DNA of 64,000 bases from Candidatus Methylobacter favarea (GCF_902806695.1 NZ_CADCXN010000047.1:89621-153620); one strand, 5' to 3'. Numbered from the stretch's first letter, positions 29,781 through 41,284 are shown. The notes: generated by a model not told the origin, from the sequence alone. Program-made: numbers and translations.

Positions 29781-29911
29781 GTAAGACCATTGACAACGAT
29801 CTAAATGAATTCACGTCGTCCGACGAACTGGCTGAGGTCGCGGGTGCCCAGCACCACGGGATTGCCGCATAAGCAACTAGCCAGCCTAGAGTCTGGAGGC
29901 AGGACTTACAC

Positions 29912-29932
29912 TCAAGCATTTTTTCCAGTTAA
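29912..29932. repeat. 21-bp direct repeat, copy 1
   Basis: Begins tcaagcatttt and is identical over 21 bp to 30576-30596. It lies to the right of palindrome copy 1. The same order (palindrome, then this repeat) recurs at the second copy. Confidence 0.8.
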
Positions 29933-30319
29933 GCTATATCATCTACGGCTTGGCCGGTGGTTTAACATGGTTAATTAGTGCATGGCATTCCTGGTTCGGG
30001 TCACTAAAACTCACATCACTCCAATACTACCGGACCAGCTAAAAATTCATGATGCATAAAAAGTGTCTAAGGTTCAGGCTTAGTACAGACTGCAGAAACA
30101 ACTTGATCAGTTACCCCACCTAATACTATCGGATATGGGTGTAAGGGGCTTTGGCTACCTTGAGGATCAAAATGTGCCGCTATTTATATTCCAGGAACCG
30201 TTACCCGTGTTAGCGCCCGCCCCTCCGGAAAATTAGCTGGTCTTACAATCACCATTCGTTATGTATTTATAAGCGGTTGCTTGATTTAAGAAAGCAATTG
30301 TCAATAAAGACCGGCCATT

Positions 30320-30336
30320 TGTAAAAAATTCTGACA
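30320..30336. promoter_or_regulatory. Palindromic TGT-N11-ACA site, copy 2
   Basis: The sequence TGTAAAAAATTCTGACA differs from copy 1 at one base. Copy 3, on the opposite strand, starts 43 bp to the right, about four helical turns away. No sigma-54 promoter was found near this pair. Confidence 0.4.
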
Positions 30337-30362
30337 GATTATATGGATTCAATTTGAAATGG

Positions 30363-30379
30363 TGTCAGTATTTCTTACA
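30363..30379. promoter_or_regulatory. Palindromic TGT-N11-ACA site, copy 3 (inverted)
   Basis: Reads TGTCAGTATTTCTTACA on the plus strand; its reverse complement TGTAAGAAATACTGACA matches copies 1 and 2 closely. Together with copy 2 it would give two in-phase dimer sites. Confidence 0.4.
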
Positions 30380-30575
30380 CAATCATGTATCATGCCATCT
30401 TCGTTGATTGATAAATTCCGACTTTCTTCCTTCTCTATGCCCCATGTATCCAACTCTGTATTTCGTTACCACAACACCAGCGCACCAAGCACCAATTCAA
30501 CGATTATTCCAAAGGCCTGGAGTCGCTGGATCAGGATGATCCGCTTAACCCCTAACCCGGGCGCAGGCCTTGCTA

Positions 30576-30596
30576 TCAAGCATTTTTTCCAGTTAA
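30576..30596. repeat. 21-bp direct repeat, copy 2
   Basis: Identical to 29912-29932. The pairing of a TGT-N11-ACA site with this repeat at two places suggests a small duplicated unit that has diverged between the two conserved ends. Confidence 0.8.
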
Positions 30597-30703
30597 ATTA
30601 ACATTATGGCAAGACCACTAAGATTAGGCTCAGGCGGTTTATATCTTGTCACTTCCATTGTTTATTAGATAATGAGTGACACAGCTCCACGTACTGCTTA
30701 AGT

Positions 30704-31516
30704 TCAGGGAGCGATCAATCCCTTTTGTAAATAGGTTTCTGCATAATTGAAAACGATATCCGCATCCGGGAGCACCAGCGCTTCGTCCTTGCCCTTATAG
30801 TCAAGACGAAACAGCATATCCTTAATTACATTGATCCTGGCGGATTGTTTACAGTCAGATCTGACTACTGTCCACGGCGCCGTCAAATAATGGGTTCTGG
30901 CGAACATTACGTTGCGGGCCTGGCTGTATTCGTCCCAGTATTTTTGGGCGGCTTTATCGATGGGGCTTGACTTCCATTGCTTGAGCGGGTCTTGCTGTCT
31001 TGCCTTAAGCCGTTTTTTTTGTTCATCGCGGCTGATATCCAGGTAATATTTCAGCAATTTGATACCCGACCGCACCAGCATCTGTTCGTAACCGGGCACG
31101 GTTTCAAGGAACTCATGATATTCTTCATGCGTGCAAAAACCCATCACATGCTCTACACCGGCACGGTTATACCAGCTGCGGTTAAATAAAACCAATTCCT
31201 GGGCAGCCGGAAGATGGCGGGTGTAGCGTTGAAAATACCATCTGCTTATATCCCGGTCAGAAGGCTTGCCAAGGGCTACAGTGCGCGTTTCCCGCGGGCT
31301 AAGATGCTGGATGATGCGCTTGATAGCGCCATCTTTACCCGCGGCGTCCCGGCCTTCGAAGAGGACCAGGATTTTATCGTTATTGTTAATAATATAGTTT
31401 TGAAGTTTAACCAGCTCAATTTGTAACTGTCTCAGAGTCTTTTTATAATCCTCTTCGCAGCTTATTTTTTTATCAGGTTTTTTCGTCATGCTTGACTCAG
31501 TTGATTGTTGACTCAT
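30704..31516 (-). CDS. ppk2: Polyphosphate kinase 2
   Basis: A 270-aa PPK2 enzyme transferring phosphate between polyphosphate and nucleotides. Visible motifs are Walker A in LFEGRDAAGKDGAIKRI, the Walker B/lid region YLDISRDEQKKRLKAR, and NRSWYNRAGVEHVMGF. It is single-domain (class I-like), which usually favours NDP phosphorylation; this is inferred, not proven. It is last in the moaA-mgtA-fba-ppk2 run, 35 bp after the aldolase gene. Confidence 0.95.
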   Translation of the reverse strand: MSQQSTESSMTKKPDKKISCEEDYKKTLRQLQIELVKLQNYIINNNDKILVLFEGRDAAGKDGAIKRIIQHLSPRETRTVALGKPSDRDISRWYFQRYTRHLPAAQELVLFNRSWYNRAGVEHVMGFCTHEEYHEFLETVPGYEQMLVRSGIKLLKYYLDISRDEQKKRLKARQQDPLKQWKSSPIDKAAQKYWDEYSQARNVMFARTHYLTAPWTVVRSDCKQSARINVIKDMLFRLDYKGKDEALVLPDADIVFNYAETYLQKGLIAP

Positions 31517-31551
31517 ATAGAATATGATTTTAGGTTACATGAACCGGAGTT

Positions 31552-32574
31552 TTATTCTTTTTCCATTTCCGCCGTATAACTTCCCAAACAGGCAGCACTG
31601 TTAAGCTTGGCGCGCTTGTAAAGCGTATCTTGCGCGGCCGCAATGTTTTCCGGTTTTCCTTGCCAGGCCTGCAATACCGGTTGCTGCAATGCGCGTGCGT
31701 AGGAGAAGCTTAATAACCACGGCGCATTGCCGGCCATAGTATTTATATAATTAAGATTCCGGGTGGCTTCCTCCGGTGTTTGTCCGCCGGAAAGAAAATT
31801 AATGCCGGGAACGGCAGCCGGTACTGACCGGCGCAGCTGGACAAGCGTCATTTCGGCGATTTCTTCCGGACTGGCTGTGCTCGGGGAGTCTTTGCCCGGC
31901 AAGACCATACTGGGTTTGAGCAGCATATATTCCAGTTGTACGCGATGCCGGTGCAGGGCATGAAATACTGAATGCTGAACAGCTTCTGTTACTTCAAAGC
32001 AGCAGGCAATCGTGTGGTCGCCATCCAGTAACACTTCCGGTTCAACGATGGGCACCAGTCCCAGTGATTGACAAATGGCGGCATAACGAGCGAGCACCTC
32101 GGCGTTGGCGTCCATGCCGAGTTGAGTCGGATTATGCGCGCTTATCGTATAAACATTGCGCCATTTGGCAAAACGCGCGCCCTTTTCCTTATAATCCGAC
32201 AAGCGGTCAGCCAGACCGTCCAGCCCCTGGGTCACCAAATCACCGCACGCATTGGCCAGCGATACAGTGCCTTTATCGACTTTGATGCCCGGCACTATGC
32301 CCTGTTCGACCGCTATTTGAAGTAATGGCTTTCCGTCAGCTGTGCTTTGCCCCAGGGTTTCTTCGAACAGTATAACCCCGCTGATAAATTCGCCTAAACC
32401 GGGTGTAGTGAGCAGCAATTGACGATAGGCCAGGCGACTTGTCTCGGTGGATTCGACCTTAATTTCTTTAAAACGTTTGGCAATGGTAGGCTGACTCTCA
32501 TCGGCCGCGAGCAGGCCTTTACCCTTGACGACCAGATCAGCAATTGTAGATTGTAGTTCGCTTTGTATGCTCAT
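31552..32574 (-). CDS. Class I fructose-bisphosphate aldolase
   Basis: A 340-aa class I (Schiff-base) aldolase. The reactive Lys220 lies in LEYMLLKPSMVLPGKDS, with GKGLLAADES and LSGGQTPEEATRNLN also typical. I chose the ATG at 32574 because GGAG sits upstream and the family starts just before SELQSTIADLV; the longer frame begins in the spacer. It would serve glycolysis/gluconeogenesis or, in a methylotroph, the RuMP pathway. It lies between mgtA and ppk2. Confidence 0.95.
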   Translation of the reverse strand: MSIQSELQSTIADLVVKGKGLLAADESQPTIAKRFKEIKVESTETSRLAYRQLLLTTPGLGEFISGVILFEETLGQSTADGKPLLQIAVEQGIVPGIKVDKGTVSLANACGDLVTQGLDGLADRLSDYKEKGARFAKWRNVYTISAHNPTQLGMDANAEVLARYAAICQSLGLVPIVEPEVLLDGDHTIACCFEVTEAVQHSVFHALHRHRVQLEYMLLKPSMVLPGKDSPSTASPEEIAEMTLVQLRRSVPAAVPGINFLSGGQTPEEATRNLNYINTMAGNAPWLLSFSYARALQQPVLQAWQGKPENIAAAQDTLYKRAKLNSAACLGSYTAEMEKE

Positions 32575-32634
32575 GATTAAACTCCGGTTATAATTTTTAT
32601 TGCTTTGGGCCAATGGCTAAAAATCAAAATGACC

Positions 32635-35178
32635 TTATATTTTTACCAGACGGTAAAAAATGTGTTTTGCAAGCTCCGCTGTAGTAAGGTAAAGCATAAC
32701 AATTAACCCCAGCAGGGCCAGTAAAGAAAGCGGCAATGGCTGAAAGCCTACCAAATGCGCAATAGGGGTGTAAGGTAAAGCCAGGGTAACAACGATGATA
32801 AGGAAGGTTGCAGTAAGCAGATATTTGCCCGGCCGGCTTTTAAAAAAAGAGTTCCTGCTGCGCACAATAAAGACGATCAGCGCAGCCGAAACGACTGACT
32901 CCAGAAACCAGGCGGTGCGGAATTGTTCTATGGAGACATCCAGCAGCCAGAGCAGGCCGAAAGTCATAAAATCGAACAGGGAACTGACGAAGCCAAACGT
33001 GATCATAAATTTACGAATAAACTTGATATCCCAGCGACGCGGTTGCGAGACCATTTCCGCATCGACATTATCCGAGGCTATGGTCATTTCCGGAAAATCC
33101 GTGAGTAAATTGGTCAACAGAATCTGCTTGGGTAATAACGGCAGAAAGGGCAGCAATAAGGAGGCGCCCGCCATGCTGAACATATTGCCGAAGTTGGAGC
33201 TGGTTGCCATGAACACATATTTCAAGGTGTTGGCGAAAGTGATGCGCCCTTCGCGAACGCCCTGAACCAGTACGCCCAAATCCTTTTCCAGCAGCACAAT
33301 TTCAGCCGTTTCTTTGGCCACATCCGCTGCGCTTTCGACAGAAATGCCGATATCGGCGGCATGCAGCGCGGATACATCATTAATGCCATCGCCCATATAG
33401 CCGACCACAAAACCGGCTTTTTTCAGGGCGATGATAATGCGTTCTTTCTGGTTGGGTTCGACTTCGGCAAATAAATCAACGTCCGCCACTTTATTCATCA
33501 AGGCCCTGCCGCTCATTTGCTCAATTTCCGGGCCGGTAAGTATTTCGTGTTCTGCAAGCCCCAGTTGTTTACTGACTGTGGCCGCTACCAGACGATTATC
33601 GCCGGTAATGATTTTGAGCGTCACGCCCAGTTCGCGCAATTGCTTGATGGTCTCGGCACAGTCTGCTTTGGGCGGGTCGAAAAATAACAGAAAGCCCAAA
33701 AATCGCATTCCGGTCTCGTCCGTCTTATCAATTCGTGCCTGGGCATCCATGAGCTTATAGGCCAGTCCCAGGGTGCGGAATCCCTGACGGCTGAAATCTT
33801 TGTAACGCTGCTGGATTTGCTTACTCGCAGATGCTATCGGCAGCAGTGAGCCATCGGCATTTTCCACTTCAGAGCAGGCGGCAAGCACATGGGTCAGCGC
33901 GCCTTTGGTGATCAAGATATTTTCGCCCCGTTTTGAAATTAACAGGCTTAGTCGTTTGCGGTAAAAATCATAGGGAATTTCCGCCAGCTTTTTGCAGTCT
34001 TTTATATCGAACTGCCGATATTGCCTGATTGCTTCGTCAATGGGATTGCTGAATCCGGTTTCATAAACAGAATTAAGATAGGCATAAAATGACACCCTGT
34101 CGCTGGCATTGCCCGACAGATCAAACGCACCGCGCATATGCACAGCGCCTTCCGTCAAGGTGCCGGTTTTATCCGAACACAGCACGTTCATGCTGCCGAA
34201 ATTCTCGATTGAGGCTAATTGTTTGACGACGACTTTCTGCTCGGCCATACGCTTGGCGCCATGAGCCAGATTAATGCTGATAATTGCGGGTAGTAATTGC
34301 GGCGTTAAGCCGACGGCAAGCGCCAGCGCGAACAAAAACGAGTCCAGCACCGCTTTTTCGAGATAGACATTCACGGCAAAAATAAGCATAACCAGTATCA
34401 GCGTGATTTCCATGAGCAGGTAGCCAAAGCGTCTGATGCCGCTCTCAAACTCGGTTTCAGGCGCTTTTAACTTGATGCGCAGTGAAAGTTTGCCGAACTC
34501 GGTTGTCTGCCCTGTTGCCACCACCAGCGCTGTTGCATCGCCGCTTTGCACATGCGTTCCCATCCATAAGGCGTTAATGCGCTGACTTAACGCGGTATTT
34601 GCCGGCAACACGCCAGGCAGTTTTTCGACCGGATAACTCTCACCGGTCAGTATGGCTTCATCAACAAACAGGTTAGCGGATTCCAGAATCAAACAATCTG
34701 CCGGAATAATGCCGCCCGCCTTAAGCAATATAATGTCTCCAGGCACTAAACTTTCGGCGGCAACTTCCGTTGCAGTCCCGTCACGACGCACGCTGACTCT
34801 GATTTGCACGATCTCGAGCAGTTTTTTTATAGCGCCGGCGGCCCCTTTTTCCTGCCAGAATCCTAACAATCCGCTGATCAGTACAATCGTTAAAATAATC
34901 GCAGCATCCAGCCTGTCATGTAAGAAAAATGACAAGCCGGTGGCAAAAAGGAGTATGAGAATAATGGAACTTTTAAACTGGGCAAAAAACAGCCGCAAAT
35001 TTCCCCTTGGCTTTTTGCTATTAAGCCGGTTGGCGCCATAACGCTTTAGGCGCCGATTTGCTTCTTTACTGGCTAGACCTTGAGGCGTCACGGCTAACAG
35101 CTTCAATTGCTGTTCAGCCGGAATACTCCAGAATGTGTTGCATGGCACAGTCTTACCGGATTTTGTAATGTTTGCCAT
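32635..35178 (-). CDS. mgtA: Magnesium-translocating P-type ATPase
   Basis: An 847-aa P3B-type ATPase. The phosphorylated Asp336 lies in LCSDKTGTLTEG, with the TGES actuator motif (AILTGESYPVEK), hinge GDGINDVSALHAADIG, about ten membrane helices, and IPADCLILESANLFVDE in the A domain. It imports Mg2+ into the cytoplasm. No Mg2+-sensing leader is evident in the 30-bp gap after moaA, so transcription probably comes from upstream. Short by about 50 residues relative to E. coli MgtA, but all motifs are intact. Confidence 0.93.
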   Translation of the reverse strand: MANITKSGKTVPCNTFWSIPAEQQLKLLAVTPQGLASKEANRRLKRYGANRLNSKKPRGNLRLFFAQFKSSIILILLFATGLSFFLHDRLDAAIILTIVLISGLLGFWQEKGAAGAIKKLLEIVQIRVSVRRDGTATEVAAESLVPGDIILLKAGGIIPADCLILESANLFVDEAILTGESYPVEKLPGVLPANTALSQRINALWMGTHVQSGDATALVVATGQTTEFGKLSLRIKLKAPETEFESGIRRFGYLLMEITLILVMLIFAVNVYLEKAVLDSFLFALALAVGLTPQLLPAIISINLAHGAKRMAEQKVVVKQLASIENFGSMNVLCSDKTGTLTEGAVHMRGAFDLSGNASDRVSFYAYLNSVYETGFSNPIDEAIRQYRQFDIKDCKKLAEIPYDFYRKRLSLLISKRGENILITKGALTHVLAACSEVENADGSLLPIASASKQIQQRYKDFSRQGFRTLGLAYKLMDAQARIDKTDETGMRFLGFLLFFDPPKADCAETIKQLRELGVTLKIITGDNRLVAATVSKQLGLAEHEILTGPEIEQMSGRALMNKVADVDLFAEVEPNQKERIIIALKKAGFVVGYMGDGINDVSALHAADIGISVESAADVAKETAEIVLLEKDLGVLVQGVREGRITFANTLKYVFMATSSNFGNMFSMAGASLLLPFLPLLPKQILLTNLLTDFPEMTIASDNVDAEMVSQPRRWDIKFIRKFMITFGFVSSLFDFMTFGLLWLLDVSIEQFRTAWFLESVVSAALIVFIVRSRNSFFKSRPGKYLLTATFLIIVVTLALPYTPIAHLVGFQPLPLSLLALLGLIVMLYLTTAELAKHIFYRLVKI

Positions 35179-35208
35179 ATAAGACTCTGAAGCAGTAGGG
35201 TGAATGTA

Positions 35209-36216
35209 TTAGCCGCCTGTCATATTCATATACCGCAGGATAACCGGTTGCTCGTGGATATTGAATTCGTGCTTTTCAGGTTTAATCAGCATGGCCTCGA
35301 TAATGGCTTGTTTTAATACCGCCATATCGCCGGGATTAGCCCTCATCACTTTCTTTAAATCAACGGAGTGTTCATTGCCCAGGCACAGCAATAACCGTCC
35401 TTCCACAGTCAGTCTGACCCGGTTGCAGGTGCTGCAAAAATTCTCGCTGTGGGGAGAAATGAAGCCGACGCGGGTTTGGCTGCCTGAAATCCTGAAATAA
35501 TTTGAAGGCCCGCCGGTTTTTTCAGCGCTAACAAGCAAAGAAAAATTCCGGGCCAGATCGGCTTTGATCAAATCACTGGAATAATAGGCTTCTGATCTGT
35601 CATGCTGATTAACTATGCCCAACGGCATTTCTTCAATAAAGCTGATATCAATACCGTTATTAACAGCGAACTGCACCAGGTCATTAACTTCAAGATGATT
35701 TCTATTTTTTAGTATGACTGCATTGATTTTTATACCCTCAAATCCGGCTGACCTGGCGGCCTGAATGCCGTTAAGCACTTTCTGTAAATCCCCGGTTCGG
35801 GTTATGGCTTTAAATTTATCAGCATCGAGTGTATCCAGGCTGATATTGATGCGTTTTACACCTGCTTCCTTTAAGGATGCCGCCATTGCTTCAAGCTGAG
35901 AACCATTCGTCGTGATCGCCAGTTCATTCAGGCCGTCAATGCTGCCGATCTTTTGCAGCAGCTCTAACGCGCCTTTTCTGACTAAAGGTTCGCCGCCTGT
36001 CACCCTGATTTTTTTCACCCCTAATTCAGCAAATGCCTTAGCCAGCGTATAAATTTCCTCCAGCGTCAGAATCTGCGCGCGCGGCAAAAACGTCATGTCT
36101 TCCGCCATGCAATAGACGCAGCGGAAATCGCATCGATCCGTAATCGAAATTCTCAAATAATCAACTTTTCTGCCAAAGCGATCGATCAATTGAACAGCAG
36201 GTTTGGATGGAGTCAT
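35209..36216 (-). CDS. moaA: GTP 3',8-cyclase MoaA (molybdenum cofactor)
   Basis: A 335-aa radical-SAM enzyme making the first intermediate of molybdopterin synthesis. The N-terminal cluster motif is CDFRCVYC (C29, C33, C36), the C-terminal cluster is in [21 protein letters not shown], and the protein ends in the essential Gly-Gly (YMNMTGG). It is the first gene of a leftward run with mgtA 30 bp downstream. No other moa genes are nearby. Confidence 0.96.
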   Translation of the reverse strand: MTPSKPAVQLIDRFGRKVDYLRISITDRCDFRCVYCMAEDMTFLPRAQILTLEEIYTLAKAFAELGVKKIRVTGGEPLVRKGALELLQKIGSIDGLNELAITTNGSQLEAMAASLKEAGVKRINISLDTLDADKFKAITRTGDLQKVLNGIQAARSAGFEGIKINAVILKNRNHLEVNDLVQFAVNNGIDISFIEEMPLGIVNQHDRSEAYYSSDLIKADLARNFSLLVSAEKTGGPSNYFRISGSQTRVGFISPHSENFCSTCNRVRLTVEGRLLLCLGNEHSVDLKKVMRANPGDMAVLKQAIIEAMLIKPEKHEFNIHEQPVILRYMNMTGG

Positions 36217-36399
36217 AAGCGTGGAATTAATATAGCAATAGTTATTTTACGGGCTTTTGGCCATAAAGCCTTTCCATTTCACGGAATATCAGACTTTATG
36301 GTTTGCATTTGATTCATTTATGAAATTTTTCACTTCCAATTTTAAAACGACTCCTTTCATGGAGGGATAAAGCTTTTTCAAAACCATTGGCTGTTATTT

Positions 36400-37755
36400 C
36401 TAGTTGATTTTGCCTGGCCGCTGGCGATGCGTCTTCGCAATCAAAAGCATCCGCTTTAGCCCTAGAAATGATGCTGCCCATCCTTTCCTAATAATGGGCG
36501 CGTATTGAATTATCCTTTGTATCAGTAGGTATATCAGATGAAAAAGTTTCAAACTCATGCTGCGGGTCATTTTTATCAGCCGGTAAAAATGCGGCTTCAG
36601 CGCGGCAAGGTTTACATCCCGGTCTTTAACCATACCGCGCCGGTATAGCCAGCGCAGCAAGCCGCTGACATACAGTACAAACACGCTTTGACCGGCAACA
36701 AACCAGAGAAAGCGGCCCTTAGCACCTAAAGCCTCGCCGGTATGCAAAGGCCATATCCAGGTGGCAATCGTTTCTCCTGTAGTAAAACCGGCTGGATTGC
36801 GCACTTCCTTGATGTGCCCGCTCCAGCGATCCACCCAAACCGTTGTAAAAGGATGCCGCTGATTGATTTCGCCGTCCTGGCGCAAATTGATTCGATAAAT
36901 GCCGGCGTTACCCGCAGGCGTTGTGACTCGTCTTAGCTGGGCGCGCGGAAACGGGCCGCGGGCGATAAACTCCGCTGATTCCAGGCCGACGGGATGATTG
37001 TTGGGAATCGCTGTGCTGGGAATGGTGCGGCCGGTTTCGCCGTGCTCCATACCGGATGAGCCGGTCAGGGATTCCGGGACAGACGGATAGATCAGAAGAA
37101 AGCCGGTGAACGCAAGCAATAGTAAGGCAGGTGCGCTAAGCAGGCCGATTAGTCGGTGTAAATCGAAGGCAAACTGGATCATTCCGGCCCGATGCCGTAT
37201 TTTTAACGCTGATCGCAGTCCTGTTATTCCAGGCCACCATAAATAAAGTCCGGTAGCTACTGAAATCATGAGCAATAACCCCAAAATGCCCACTGCATTC
37301 CAGCCAAAGCGAGCCAGTCGAAGCTGCGTGTGCAGGTCAAGCAGCCAGGTCGCGGCCGTTTGTCCCCAGAAACGGCTGGCAACTACCTCTGCGGTATAGG
37401 GATTGACAGAGACCATGAGCGGCGCATATAGCTCAAAGACGGTCTCCCGGGGTTTGTCATACCAGACGGTAATCATGCCGTGAGAGGATCCGGGCATTTC
37501 CAAGGTCCAGGAGCCGTAGCGGTCCGGATGCGCCTTGTGTACTGATACCATAATCCGATCCAGCGATTGGTAGTTGCCCTGCGGCTCTTCGATAACCAGT
37601 TGCGGATTAAACAACTCATCCAGTTCTACGCGGTAAACGCTGATGCTGCCCGTCAGTCCCATCAACGCGAACAAGAAACCCGCGCTCAGCGCCAGGTAAA
37701 GATGAATTCTGAGCCAGGCTGCTCGCGCTGGCAAATGTTTGATAGGGAATTGCAT
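36400..37755 (-). CDS. PepSY-associated transmembrane protein (iron-regulated type)
   Basis: A 451-aa inner-membrane protein with a first helix at about residues 17-37, a PepSY-like periplasmic segment (YRVELDELFNPQLVIEEPQG), a LWWPG motif and further helices near 155-175, 210-230 and 345-370. The family (PiuB-like) is often linked to siderophore or metal reduction and uptake. The last 80 residues form an unusual C-terminal extension. It stands alone between moaA and ppa. Confidence 0.85.
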   Translation of the reverse strand: MQFPIKHLPARAAWLRIHLYLALSAGFLFALMGLTGSISVYRVELDELFNPQLVIEEPQGNYQSLDRIMVSVHKAHPDRYGSWTLEMPGSSHGMITVWYDKPRETVFELYAPLMVSVNPYTAEVVASRFWGQTAATWLLDLHTQLRLARFGWNAVGILGLLLMISVATGLYLWWPGITGLRSALKIRHRAGMIQFAFDLHRLIGLLSAPALLLLAFTGFLLIYPSVPESLTGSSGMEHGETGRTIPSTAIPNNHPVGLESAEFIARGPFPRAQLRRVTTPAGNAGIYRINLRQDGEINQRHPFTTVWVDRWSGHIKEVRNPAGFTTGETIATWIWPLHTGEALGAKGRFLWFVAGQSVFVLYVSGLLRWLYRRGMVKDRDVNLAALKPHFYRLIKMTRSMSLKLFHLIYLLIQRIIQYAPIIRKGWAASFLGLKRMLLIAKTHRQRPGKIN

Positions 37756-38119
37756 GAAATCCGGTTAACATGAAAAGCTGTCATTATCCCATAGGGTCTT
37801 TCCCTTGTCTCACCGATCATACGGGCCCAGCCTTTATTGCCCCAGGCCGAAAAGCAGGCGCCCAACTTTTTAGACAGTAATTGCTACAACCTAATAGTTA
37901 AAGCAATATGCTACAATACCGGCTTGAAAATCCTCACATAAAACAAAAGCCGCTGTTGTTTTATATTCCATCGCACCCTGCATTACAAGCTGACGAATTT
38001 GATAAGTGCAGGTAATTGACTGAAGATTGCTAACCTTTGTTTTATGAATAATAACCGGCGCCAACGCAATGCGAAGGCTTAATAGATGCGTGCATAAACA
38101 CGCTGTTTAGGAGTCAGAC
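37756..38119. other. Intergenic region upstream of a possible small ORF
   Basis: No supported gene or RNA structure was seen. It must hold the promoters of the leftward PepSY gene and probably of the rightward ppa gene. Confidence 0.35.
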
Positions 38120-38218
38120 ATGATTCGCGGCAGCAACAAGGCACAGGGAATAGTGGGCCTAACTGTTTTAATTTTTGACCCAGGTCTTTTTTCTGCACTC
38201 TTCCGGGTAGAAAACTGA
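38120..38218 (+). CDS. Possible 32-aa hydrophobic small protein
   Basis: ATG at 38120 with AGGAG seven bases upstream (38109-38113). The product has a hydrophobic centre (GIVGLTVLIFDPGLFSALF) that could span a membrane. It ends 62 bp before ppa. I do not recognise it and cannot judge conservation. Confidence 0.28.
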   Translation: MIRGSNKAQGIVGLTVLIFDPGLFSALFRVEN

Positions 38219-38279
38219 TTCAGGAATATTCCGTTATGGGGAAAAACCATTTATTTTTAATCATTTACAGGTATTACCC

Positions 38280-38891
38280 ATGAATATACAACATAAGGCA
38301 CATCCCTGGCATGGCATTCAAACGGGCGATGAGGCGCCTTCAGTCGTGACTGCGTTCATTGAAATTGTCCCGTCCGATACGGTTAAATATGAAGTCGATA
38401 AAAGCAGCGGCTATCTTAAAATTGACCGGCCGCAAAAATTTTCCAGCACAGTGCCGACTCTTTACGGCTTTATTCCGCAAACCTTTTGCGCTGAAAAAAT
38501 TGCCGAGTTTGCCGCCCTTAAGTCGGGCAAAACAGTTGCCAAAGGCGACGGTGATCCGCTTGATATTTGCGTTTTGAGCGAGCGCAGCGTAACACATGGA
38601 AATATTATCCTGCAGGCGATTCCGATCGGCGGATTTCGCTTACTGGACAAGGGCGAGGCGGATGACAAGATTATTGCGGTAATGAAAGGCGACGAGTTTT
38701 ACCGGCAGTGGAATGACGTATCGGATTGCCCCCAGTCCTATATCGACCGCTTGAAACATTATTTTCTGACTTATAAAAATCTTCCTGATGAAATCAGCGC
38801 CTGTGAAATAACCAATGTCTATGGCCGCGAGGAAGCGCATGAAGTGATCAGAAGGTCAATTGAAGATTATAAAAATCATTACGGCGGCTAA
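38280..38891 (+). CDS. ppa: Inorganic pyrophosphatase (family I)
   Basis: A 203-aa soluble pyrophosphatase. Active-site residues appear in VKYEVDKSSGYLKIDR, LYGFIPQT and the Asp-rich signature GDGDPLDICVLSER. The sequence is of the divergent clade with an HPWHGIQTGDEAP start. It hydrolyses PPi and so drives biosynthesis. A MITE-like repeat lies just downstream. Confidence 0.93.
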   Translation: MNIQHKAHPWHGIQTGDEAPSVVTAFIEIVPSDTVKYEVDKSSGYLKIDRPQKFSSTVPTLYGFIPQTFCAEKIAEFAALKSGKTVAKGDGDPLDICVLSERSVTHGNIILQAIPIGGFRLLDKGEADDKIIAVMKGDEFYRQWNDVSDCPQSYIDRLKHYFLTYKNLPDEISACEITNVYGREEAHEVIRRSIEDYKNHYGG

Positions 38892-38931
38892 ACTTATGTT
38901 TTAAAGATTTATAGACTCCCACGGAGGAGAC

Positions 38932-39257
38932 CGCTCATCGTTATACATAATTACGCGGGTAACTCGTCATACCCGCCGGGAAGCGGGACCAATCTGTCTG
39001 GAACAGATTGGCATTGACCCCTTGGGGTGCGGGGCAGGAAAGCCCCCGCATGAATCCAGTGCCAGGGATGGCGAACTTAAATACATCCATGTAGCCTGGA
39101 TTGCTCACCGCCTCCTTGCGGTTCGGGCTTCGCCCCGTGCTGCGCACGTCCTAATTCGCTCCCGGCGCATTAGTCCGGCAATCCCCCGGCAATTTCTGAC
39201 CGGGGCAGGCTCTGCCGGAATGACGGGCTTCGTGACATTTATGTATAACGATGAGCG
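38932..39257. mobile_element. MITE-like element with 19-bp perfect terminal inverted repeats
   Basis: The left end CGCTCATCGTTATACATAA (38932-38950) is the exact inverse of TTATGTATAACGATGAGCG (39239-39257). The 326-bp interior has no gene, but has further GC-rich inverted segments (acccgcc, cgggctt). No clear target-site duplication was identified. It lies between the convergent ends of ppa and thiC. Confidence 0.8.
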
Positions 39258-39287
39258 AAGACCGTGGAAATCGCTAATCTTTGAACT

Positions 39288-41174
<1,887 letters not shown>

Positions 41175-41202
41175 CTATTTAAAGCAACAAGGCGCAGGGA
41201 AG

Positions 41203-41284
41203 ATGGGCTTTCCTACGCCGGTATTAACCGGAGTCAGGTTCAAAGGGTCTCTCTCAGCCTCAGACAAATATCGAAGCACCCCTA
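41203..41284 (-). promoter_or_regulatory. TPP riboswitch (THI element)
   Basis: On the minus strand the conserved pieces appear in order: GGGGTGC (41276-41282), GGCTGAGAGAGACCC, CCTTTGAACCTGA and GGCGTAGGAAAG. It ends about 40 nt before the thiC start, so it probably controls translation initiation, as in other gammaproteobacterial thiC genes. Confidence 0.95.

Noticed and set aside
29722..29919. 65-aa minus-strand ORF
   Set aside because: Shadow of the plus-strand relic frame and overlaps the regulatory palindrome; no ribosome site.
30359..30601. 80-aa plus-strand ORF
   Set aside because: Starts on top of palindrome copy 3 and ends within the 21-bp repeat; composition is not protein-like.
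38941..39147. 68-aa minus-strand ORF
   Set aside because: Lies wholly inside the MITE-like element and is Pro/Gly/Arg-rich repeat translation.
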